The position numbers were made by a program, and so were the translations under genes. Of a stretch of DNA of 13,973 bases, positions 6,625-11,995 are shown piece by piece (within the stretch, counting starts at the first letter, position 1; every line of letters starts with the position of its first letter). The notes below the pieces were generated by a model. That model had not been told where the DNA came from, did no database searches, and saw only the letters and a program-made list of their open reading frames with translations. The stretch is from an uncultured Verrucomicrobiota bacterium (GTDB lineage Bacteria; Verrucomicrobiota; Verrucomicrobiae; Opitutales; Opitutaceae): the NCBI GenBank assembly GCA_946482165.1, contig CAMLQS010000111.1, positions 1 through 13,973 on the forward strand, written 5' to 3'.

Positions 6625-8445
6625 TCAAAAGTTGGATTTCGACGTCTCCGCTCCGGCATTCGCGAGCGTCTTGGGAAGCGACACCTCCGTCGCGGTGACG
6701 AACACCAGCACGATGTTCTCCTTCGGATCGTCCGGGGCGATCTGCGTGACCACATGCGAGCCCTTGGCGCTCGTTGGCTGATGAATGCGCTTCAGCTGGC
6801 CGAGCTTGAATATGATGGCCCGGCCTGAAGCGACTCGCTGCGCGACCGTCGTCTCGCGGGTGGAGAAGATAGGTTGGTAGACAGCGCTATCGACCGTCGC
6901 GCCATCGGTCGGCGACCCGCCGCCAAATTCAACGAAGCCTTCGAACTCCGTCACCCTAGCCGTCAACTGGAGCAGAACGCTTCCGTCGGTCCCCAACTGC
7001 GGCAGAGCCTTCATCTCGACACCCAGGTTCTTTATGGGCTCCCCGCTCGTCACCGCCGTGCCGGCGCCGGAAGGAGTCGATCCTGCCGACACGTCCAAGG
7101 CATGGCCGGCACTCGGGGGAAATTGCATCTCGTGCGCCAACGTGAACGTCGCCAACTGACCGGACCTCACCGTGATCTTTGGCGAACTCATAAAATCCGC
7201 GCCCACCCGTTTGCCCAGTTCACGAACGAGCGCATCCGCCGCGCTCGGCGCGAGTCCGTCCCGCACCTCGCGGTTTGCGGAGGCGTAGGCGTCCATTTTT
7301 TCCAGCTCCTCGAGAACCGCCTTCGTCTCCGGCGCATCCGGCGGGAATTGCACGATCATCGTCTCGACCTCCACCGCGCGAGCATCGGCGCCTTGAACCG
7401 GTGCCGCCGGCCCGCCCTCGCGCACTCGCAGCGCCGAGCAGCCCGTAAGCGCCAAGGCCGCCGCGACCACGGTCAACACCGCGGTCGACCGCAGCACATC
7501 GCCGCGCTCGCGGCCCTCGTCCACGATGCCCACGATCCGTTTCGTCAAGGTCGAGGGCTCGGCCATCGCCACCGCCGCGCCGCTCCAGCCCTTGTCGGCC
7601 AGCATCCGGGCCGCGGCCAGCAACTCCGTCGCATACGTCTTCGACTCGACGCCCGCCGTGATCACGCGATCATCGCAGGCCTGCTCTTGCGTCAGCCGCA
7701 GCCGGCGCGCGGCGAGCCACACCAGCGGATTCGGCCAACACAGCGCGCAAGCCACCTGACTGAGCAGGCGCGCCAGACAATCCCGACGCGCCACGTGCGC
7801 CAGCTCATGGCGAAGGACCAGCTCGAGCCGTTGCTCGCTCCAACCGCGCGCATCGGCTGGCAGCATCACCACCGGTCGCCACGTCCCCCACGTCATCGCC
7901 ACCGGACACTCCGCGGAGATCCGCAGCTCCACGCGGCGCCGAAGAGCCTGCTCGCCCGCGAGCCGCAGCGCACAGGCCGCGATCCGATCCTCGCCCGCCA
8001 GGGCGCTTCGACGCCTCAACGAGCGCAGACGCGCGGACCCGACAAATCGCCAGACAAGAAGCGCAGCCGCCACGCCCAGCCACACGCCAACCACCCCGTC
8101 TCGCCAGTGATCCCGTCCCCACGCCAGCGCCGCGCGCAACGGGGAAACCGGGTCCGCGACGACCACCGTCGGCGACGCGTCTCCGGTGGAGGATTTCCGC
8201 ACGGGCAGCGTCACAATGATCGCCGTGTCGGCGTCGGTGGCCGGCGAGCGCTCGCGTTCGGCCGACACCCACACGCCGAGAAAAGGCAGGGCCAGCACCT
8301 GGCCGATAGCCGCCAGCCAGATCAGGTTTCGATTGGCCGCGGAAGCTGATCGCGCGAACCGCGCCGCCAACATCGCCACGCCGACGAGAACGGCGCTCTT
8401 GAGCATCAGATCGACCAACAGGGGGAGGTAACTCGAAAGGTTCAT
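6625..8445 (-). CDS. M56 (BlaR1-like) membrane metalloprotease with secretin-like C-terminal region, copy 1
   Basis: This 606-residue protein is a paralogue of the next gene downstream. Membrane segments lie at about 5-28, 40-60, 115-135 and 320-337. The zinc site HELAH (213-217) with Glu254 in EQACDD is intact, and STLTKRIVGI (298-307) matches the BlaR1 family. The C-terminal region (about 357-590) follows the same secretin-like order as copy 2: FMSSPKITVRSGQLATF (418-434), LGVEMKALPQLGTDGSVLLQL (474-494), VTEFEGF, and an ending IVLVFVTATEV. The last membrane segment ends in LALTGC (331-336), which resembles a lipobox. It begins 22 bases after the blaI stop, so blaI and both M56 genes form one likely operon. 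In known BlaR1 systems the protease is activated by an extracellular ligand and leads to BlaI cleavage; here the ligand is unknown. Confidence 0.9.
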   Translation of the reverse strand: MNLSSYLPLLVDLMLKSAVLVGVAMLAARFARSASAANRNLIWLAAIGQVLALPFLGVWVSAERERSPATDADTAIIVTLPVRKSSTGDASPTVVVADPVSPLRAALAWGRDHWRDGVVGVWLGVAAALLVWRFVGSARLRSLRRRSALAGEDRIAACALRLAGEQALRRRVELRISAECPVAMTWGTWRPVVMLPADARGWSEQRLELVLRHELAHVARRDCLARLLSQVACALCWPNPLVWLAARRLRLTQEQACDDRVITAGVESKTYATELLAAARMLADKGWSGAAVAMAEPSTLTKRIVGIVDEGRERGDVLRSTAVLTVVAAALALTGCSALRVREGGPAAPVQGADARAVEVETMIVQFPPDAPETKAVLEELEKMDAYASANREVRDGLAPSAADALVRELGKRVGADFMSSPKITVRSGQLATFTLAHEMQFPPSAGHALDVSAGSTPSGAGTAVTSGEPIKNLGVEMKALPQLGTDGSVLLQLTARVTEFEGFVEFGGGSPTDGATVDSAVYQPIFSTRETTVAQRVASGRAIIFKLGQLKRIHQPTSAKGSHVVTQIAPDDPKENIVLVFVTATEVSLPKTLANAGAETSKSNF

Positions 8446-8467
8446 GGGGGTGCGAAGCCGGCGCGCG

Positions 8468-8860
8468 TTACTTGGATTTCGCCTTCTTGATGATCGCCTC
8501 GAGCCGCTTCAGCTCCTCGGGGTCGAGCTTGCCGCCCTCGGCGTCCACCAGCGACGCGACCGCGCTCGCGAGCGAGCCGGCGAAGAACGCCCCCACCACC
8601 CGCTTGAGCGCGGACCGCCGCGCCTGCTCCGCCGGCTGCGTGGGCAGATACACATAACGCGGCCCGTCCTCGCGGTGCTTGAGCGCGCCCTTGTCCTCGA
8701 GAATGCGCAGCAAGGCGCGAACCGCGGAGTAGCTGGGCGCGTCCGACAGCGCCTCCTGAATCTCGGCCGCCGTCGCTTCGCCGCGCGCGTAGATGACATC
8801 CATGATCTGGCGCTCGCGGCGGCTCAGATCATCGGGATCCTGAATGGTTTTCGGAGGCAT
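8468..8860 (-). CDS. blaI: BlaI/MecI-family transcriptional repressor
   Basis: This 130-residue dimeric repressor has a winged helix at about 12-75 (LSRRERQIMDVIY, then the recognition-helix region SYSAVRALLRILEDKGAL at 43-60) and a C-terminal dimerisation part with AFFAGSLASAVASL (91-104), as in BlaI/CopY proteins. In this family the partner M56 protease causes cleavage of the dimerisation part and relieves repression. It is the first gene of an apparent blaI-M56-M56 operon. Two inverted repeats upstream, one touching the start codon and one on the -10 box, point to self-repression. No beta-lactamase or other resistance gene lies in the window, so the symbol marks the family rather than penicillin resistance. 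The ATG is at 8858-8860; the nearest GGAGG is about 19 bases away, too far for a normal ribosome site. Confidence 0.93.
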   Translation of the reverse strand: MPPKTIQDPDDLSRRERQIMDVIYARGEATAAEIQEALSDAPSYSAVRALLRILEDKGALKHREDGPRYVYLPTQPAEQARRSALKRVVGAFFAGSLASAVASLVDAEGGKLDPEELKRLEAIIKKAKSK

Positions 8861-8875
8861 GCTAATTTCTTAGCA
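8860..8875. promoter_or_regulatory. Predicted BlaI operator 1
   Basis: The perfect palindrome TGCTAA-TTTC-TTAGCA overlaps the first base of the blaI start codon. Its right half continues as CACA, the same as in operator 2, so TGTGCTAA is repeated on the minus strand. Position and symmetry fit the paired dyads bound by BlaI/MecI dimers; the sequence differs from the TACA/TGTA core of the staphylococcal sites. Confidence 0.7.
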
Positions 8876-8904
8876 CACGCCTCCGGGAAAGATCAAGCCC
8901 GCTA

Positions 8905-8920
8905 TGCTGGAATTTTAGCA
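8905..8920. promoter_or_regulatory. Predicted BlaI operator 2
   Basis: TGCT-GGAATTTT-AGCA shares outer half-sites TGCT/AGCA and the flanking CACA with operator 1, with a less symmetric middle. Its centre is 45 bases from that of operator 1. It covers the predicted -10 box, so binding would block RNA polymerase. Confidence 0.6.
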
Positions 8921-8940
8921 CACATCGCGAATCCTATCAT
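8912..8940 (-). promoter_or_regulatory. Predicted blaI operon promoter
   Basis: On the minus strand a -35-like ATGATA (8935-8940; 4 of 6 to consensus) stands 17 bases before TAAAAT (8912-8917), which is preceded by TGC to make an extended -10. Transcription would start near 8905, leaving a leader of about 45 bases that contains operator 1. The -35 box abuts the edge of the CCACGGAG palindrome. Confidence 0.5.
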
Positions 8941-9045
8941 TTGAACCACGGAGATCACGGAGGGCACGGAGAGGGAGAAAGCGGATCAAGCGACCACTTC
9001 TCTTTCCGACTCCTCCGTGCTCTCCGTGTCCTCCGTGGTTCAAAT
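8939..9045. repeat. CCACGGAG-type palindromic element
   Basis: Perfect 15-base ends ATTTGAACCACGGAG (8939-8953) and its complement CTCCGTGGTTCAAAT (9031-9045) enclose further degenerate copies of CACGGAG (for example 8956-8962 and 8965-8971) in inverted order. It fills the gap between hemC and the blaI promoter; its right edge contains the hemC stop codon. This type of repeat is widely scattered in genomes of environmental bacteria; no transposase is present here. Confidence 0.75.
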
Positions 9046-9912
9046 CTGAAACCCGAAGTGCTTCAGCATCGCGCGCGCGGTCGGCTCGGGCGCGTCGATC
9101 TCGGCGTCGCTAAGCGGCAGGCTGCGCAGGCCGATCTCGTGGTGATAAAACCAAAGCGTGTCGGCCGTCACATGCGCGGCGAAGGCCGTCTGGCAACCGC
9201 CGCCCAAAAGCCGCTGAAAGGCGCGCTCGAGCGTGACGGCCCGCGCGGTGCGTTTGTCGAGCACGGCGCCGATGCGCGCGGCGTCGGCCTCGCGCGTTTG
9301 AAGCGCGATCGCCGCCTGGCCGACGGCGGGCACCATGTGCTCCGGCCCGAGCGCGTGAAAGCCCACGCCCTGCCAGCCGCCGATGCCGAGGCGGCGCAGG
9401 CCGGCGGCGGCGAGCACGGTGGCGTCGGCGACGTGGTCCTGGCCGATCTTGCGCAGGCGGGTGTCCACGTTGCCGCGGATCTCCGTGAACTGCGCGTCGG
9501 GGAAAATCATGCCGAGCTGGAGCCGGCGGCGCGGACTGCTCGTGGCGATGAGCGCGGGCGTCTCGACGCCGTCGCGAAGAACCAGAATATCGCGCGGGTC
9601 TTCGCGCGGCAGATAGCCGGCGACGACGAGGCCGGCGGGAAGTTCGCCGGGCAGATCCTTGCAGCTATGCACGGCGACATCGGCGTCGCCGCGCAGGAGC
9701 GCTTCCTCGAGTTCCTTCGTGAAGAGGCCCTTGCCGCCCTGTTTTTCGAGGGACCATTCGGTGCGCTGGTCGCCGGTGGTGACGATCTTCAACAGCTCGG
9801 TTTCGCAGCCGAGCGCGTCGCGCAGATGCGCGGCGACCTGCTCGGTCTGGGCGAGCGCGAGCGGGCTCTTGCGAGTGGCGAGGATGAGTTTGTTTTTAAC
9901 CACGGAATTCAC
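9040..9912 (-). CDS. hemC: Hydroxymethylbilane synthase (porphobilinogen deaminase)
   Basis: This cytosolic tetrapyrrole enzyme condenses four porphobilinogen molecules to hydroxymethylbilane, the substrate of HemD. The 290-residue product starts with the typical LILATRKSPLALAQTEQV (9-26), has KGLFTKELEEALL (61-73), the catalytic Asp86 in VHSCKDLP, SSPRRRLQL (125-133), RGNVDTRL (146-153), and Cys240 in GGGCQ, which carries the dipyrromethane cofactor. Both possible starts are GTG (9910-9912, or 9901-9903 for a product three residues shorter) and lie in a CCACGGAATTCACG repeat; neither has a Shine-Dalgarno sequence. The stop codon lies in the flanking CCACGGAG palindrome. The length is near but slightly below the usual 300-320 residues, mainly at the C-terminus. 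The gene is downstream of the ilvC terminator, so it should have its own promoter. Confidence 0.96.
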   Translation of the reverse strand: MNSVVKNKLILATRKSPLALAQTEQVAAHLRDALGCETELLKIVTTGDQRTEWSLEKQGGKGLFTKELEEALLRGDADVAVHSCKDLPGELPAGLVVAGYLPREDPRDILVLRDGVETPALIATSSPRRRLQLGMIFPDAQFTEIRGNVDTRLRKIGQDHVADATVLAAAGLRRLGIGGWQGVGFHALGPEHMVPAVGQAAIALQTREADAARIGAVLDKRTARAVTLERAFQRLLGGGCQTAFAAHVTADTLWFYHHEIGLRSLPLSDAEIDAPEPTARAMLKHFGFQI

Positions 9913-9916
9913 GAAA
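9898..9916. repeat. CCACGG-type repeat end overlapping the hemC start
   Basis: TTAACCACGGAATTCACGA at 9898-9916 resembles the ends of the palindrome at the other side of hemC (TTGAACCACGGAGATCACGG), in the same orientation as its left arm. It contains both candidate GTG start codons of hemC. Confidence 0.5.
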
Positions 9917-9926
9917 GGCGGAGAGA

Positions 9927-10018
9927 TGGAACCGCTAATTCTCGCTAAAGAACGCTAAAGTAGAATCAGAAATCTGAAGGATGGTTTTAGCGAGGTTTAG
10001 CCCAATTTAGCGGTTCCA
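9927..10018. repeat. CGCTAA-type 92-base palindrome
   Basis: Perfect 12-base outer arms TGGAACCGCTAA (9927-9938) and TTAGCGGTTCCA (10007-10018) enclose inner pairs such as TCGCTAAA/TTTAGCGA (9942-9949, 9986-9993) and a central TCAGA-AA-TCTGA (9966-9977). It is poorer in GC than its neighbours and lies between the ilvC terminator and hemC. It looks like a non-coding dispersed repeat; it may carry or displace the hemC promoter. Confidence 0.7.
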
Positions 10019-10030
10019 CCTTCAGCTCCT

Positions 10031-10071
10031 AAAAAGCAAATGGGCACCGACGGAAATTCCGCCGATGCCCA
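10031..10071 (-). terminator. Intrinsic terminator of the ilvN-ilvC unit
   Basis: On the minus strand a 13-base stem (10059-10071 with 10041-10053) with a 5-base AATTT loop is followed by TTTGCTTTTT. Its two non-Watson-Crick pairs are G-U only when read on the minus strand, which fixes the direction. It begins 27 bases after the ilvC stop. Confidence 0.88.
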
Positions 10072-10098
10072 TCGTAAACAGCGTTTTGACGGCGGAGC

Positions 10099-11130
10099 TT
10101 AGCCCGCGTAAGCGCCGGCGACGCCGGAGATGTCGCGCTTCGGCATCCAGGGCATCATGCCGCGGAGGTATTCGCCGGTCTTCTCGATCTGGTGCTTCTG
10201 GCCAGCCTTGAGGAGGGCGTTGTAGTTCTTGAGGCCGCCCTTGTATTCGGCGACCCACTGCTTCACGAACTTGCCGGACTGGATCTCCTTCAGGATCTTC
10301 TTCATCTCGGCCTTGGTCTTGGCGTTGATCACGCGCGGGCCGCGGGTGATGTCGCCATACTTGGCGGTCTCGGAGATGGAGAAGCGCATGCCGGAGATGC
10401 CCTTTTCATACATGAGGTCGCAGATGAGCTTCAGCTCGTGGAGGCACTCGAAATAGGCCATCTCGGGCTGGTAGCCGGCCTCGACGAGGGTCTCGAAGCC
10501 CGCCTGGACGAGCGCGGAGGCGCCGCCGCAGAGCACGGCCTGCTCGCCGAAGAGGTCGGTCTCGCACTCTTCCTTGAAGGTGGTCTGGAGCACGCCGGCG
10601 CGGGTGGAGCCGATGCCCTTGGCCCAGGCGAGGGCGCACTTCTTGCCGGTCTTGGACTTGTCCTGGTAGACGGCGATGAGGGCGGGCATGCCCTTACCTT
10701 CGACATAGAGGCGGCGGACCATGTGGCCGGGGCCTTTGGGAGCGACCATGATCACGTCGACGTCCTTCGGAACGGTGATGAGGCCGAAGTGGACGGCGAG
10801 GCCGTGCGAGAAGACGAGGGTCTTGCCCTTGGTGAGGTTGGGCTCGATGTCGGACTTGTAGACGTCGGCCTGCTTCATGTCGGGGAGACCGACAAGGATG
10901 ACGTCGGCCTGCTTCACCGCCTCGGCGGTGGAGACGACGGTGAAGCCGTGCTTCTTGGCCACGGGAGCGGACTTGGAGCCCTCGTAGAGGCCGATGATGA
11001 CCTTCACGCCGGAGTCCTTGAGGTTGAGGGCGTGGGCGTGACCTTGGGAACCGTAGCCGAGAACGGCGATGGTCTTGTTCTTATAGAAGCCGAGATCGGC
11101 GTCCTTGTCGGTGTATACTTTGGCGGGCAT
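10099..11130 (-). CDS. ilvC: Ketol-acid reductoisomerase
   Basis: This enzyme isomerises and reduces acetolactate and acetohydroxybutyrate with NAD(P)H in valine, isoleucine and leucine synthesis. The 343-residue class I (short) form has the Rossmann motif [18 protein letters not shown] (24-41), [10 protein letters not shown] (107-116), KGPGHMVRR (132-140), the Mg-binding Asp192/Glu196 in [12 protein letters not shown], Glu228/Glu232 in FECLHELK, and [10 protein letters not shown] (251-260). The cofactor loop reads GLYEGSKS (47-54): the serines thought to bind the NADPH phosphate remain, while the arginine common in class I enzymes is Tyr or Glu, so cofactor preference is uncertain. It follows ilvN by 73 bases on the same strand and is closed by a strong terminator. 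The ATG is at 11128-11130. Confidence 0.97.
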   Translation of the reverse strand: MPAKVYTDKDADLGFYKNKTIAVLGYGSQGHAHALNLKDSGVKVIIGLYEGSKSAPVAKKHGFTVVSTAEAVKQADVILVGLPDMKQADVYKSDIEPNLTKGKTLVFSHGLAVHFGLITVPKDVDVIMVAPKGPGHMVRRLYVEGKGMPALIAVYQDKSKTGKKCALAWAKGIGSTRAGVLQTTFKEECETDLFGEQAVLCGGASALVQAGFETLVEAGYQPEMAYFECLHELKLICDLMYEKGISGMRFSISETAKYGDITRGPRVINAKTKAEMKKILKEIQSGKFVKQWVAEYKGGLKNYNALLKAGQKHQIEKTGEYLRGMMPWMPKRDISGVAGAYAG

Positions 11131-11203
11131 GTTGGGAGAGTTTGGAGGGGTTCTTTTTCGGGCGGGAAAAACGGGCCGCGCGCGTGGCGAGGCTCGAGGC
11201 GGC

Positions 11204-11674
11204 TCAGCGCTTCAGCGCGAGCGTGCCGGTGCGGGCGATCTCGACGATGCCGAAGGGCGCGAGCAAATCGAGGAAGGCGGTGACCTTCGAGCTGTCGCCG
11301 ACGAGCTCGATGATGAGCTCGCTGTGGTCGACGTTGACGATCTTCGTGCGGAAGATCTCGCAAATCTGCATGACCTCGGAGCGGGTCTTGGCGGGGGCCT
11401 TCACCTTCACGAGCACGAGCTCGCGCTGCACCGCCTGGCCTTCCTTGAAGTCGCAGACCTCGACGACGTTCACCAGCTTGCGGACCTGCTTGATGGCGAG
11501 ATCGAGCGCGGAGTCGTCGCCCTTGAGGACGACGGTGATGCGCGAAAGATGGGCCTCGTGGGTGGGGGCGACGTTGAGCGAATCGATGTTGAAGCCGCGG
11601 CCGGAGAAAAGACCGGTCACGCGAGCGAGAACGCCGAACTTATTCTCAACGAGGATCGAGAGCGTGTGACGCAT
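11204..11674 (-). CDS. ilvN: Acetolactate synthase small (regulatory) subunit
   Basis: This 156-residue subunit activates the catalytic subunit and gives feedback inhibition by branched-chain amino acids. The N-terminal ACT domain (about 3-75) begins [20 protein letters not shown] (2-21) and contains [16 protein letters not shown] (23-38), the classical effector-binding region; the C-terminal half (about 80-155) ends [14 protein letters not shown], as expected of IlvN/IlvH. Length is normal. The large subunit gene ilvB, usually just upstream, is not there: a tRNA-Val gene stands 35 bases before the ATG, so ilvB must be elsewhere. ilvC follows, and the two are probably co-transcribed. There is no Shine-Dalgarno sequence before the ATG at 11672-11674. 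Confidence 0.95.
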   Translation of the reverse strand: MRHTLSILVENKFGVLARVTGLFSGRGFNIDSLNVAPTHEAHLSRITVVLKGDDSALDLAIKQVRKLVNVVEVCDFKEGQAVQRELVLVKVKAPAKTRSEVMQICEIFRTKIVNVDHSELIIELVGDSSKVTAFLDLLAPFGIVEIARTGTLALKR

Positions 11675-11709
11675 TGCGAGGGTTGGACTGAAAGGGTGAT
11701 GGAGGAGCT

Positions 11710-11786
11710 TGGTGGACGCTGAGGGACTCGAACCCCCGACACCCTCGGTGTAAGCGAGGTGCTCTAACCAACTGAGCTAAGCGTCC
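11710..11786 (-). tRNA. tRNA-Val (anticodon UAC)
   Basis: The minus strand folds as a full cloverleaf: acceptor GGACGCT pairs with AGCGTCC, D-arm GCTC/GAGC, anticodon arm CCTCG/CGAGG with loop CTTACAC (anticodon UAC, reading GUA valine codons), a five-base variable loop, T-arm with loop TTCGAGT, discriminator A and an encoded CCA (11710-11712). One G-U pair sits in the T-stem. It lies just upstream of ilvN on the same strand. Confidence 0.96.
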
Positions 11787-11840
11787 GAGCCAAAAGGCGC
11801 AGAACAACAAACGCGCGGGGGAGCTGACAAGGGTTTATTT

Positions 11841-11864
11841 GCGGGGCTTCGGTCCGGGCCCCGC
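11841..11864. repeat. GC-rich hairpin between tRNA-Val and the symporter gene
   Basis: GCGGGGC (11841-11847) and GCCCCGC (11858-11864) form a perfect 7-base stem with a 10-base loop. A second short stem GCCGGA/TCCGGC lies at 11947-11962, 34 bases before the symporter ATG. Neither has a T-run. They may shape the symporter leader. I see no confident promoter in 11787-11995. Confidence 0.4.
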
Positions 11865-11995
11865 GGCGGAGGGTCGGCGAATTCTGACTGTTTTATCCTG
11901 TCGCGGCTCCGCCACGGCCCCGCTCAGCCTTCGCCCTTCCCCCAAAGCCGGATGCCTCCGGCGCTTCCGATTTACCCCTCCCGCCGCCCCGCTTC

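Noticed and set aside
6874..8349. Plus-strand frame of 491 codons opposite M56 copy 1
   Set aside because: Composition-driven shadow without recognisable motifs; the M56 zinc motifs are on minus.
8468..8860. Classical beta-lactam resistance operon
   Set aside because: BlaI and M56 proteins are present, but there is no beta-lactamase or PBP2a gene, and the sensors lack penicillin-binding motifs.
8947..9038. CRISPR array from repeated CACGGAG units
   Set aside because: Units are only 7 bases with 2-base gaps and are arranged as an inverted pair, not as direct repeats with spacers; no cas genes.
9927..10018. CGCTAA repeats as further BlaI operators
   Set aside because: They differ from the TGCTAA half-site at the first base and lack the CACA flank; better explained as part of a palindromic repeat.
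10192..11283. Plus-strand frame of 363 codons opposite ilvC
   Set aside because: Gly/Leu/Val/Asp-rich antisense product; ilvC is unmistakable on minus.
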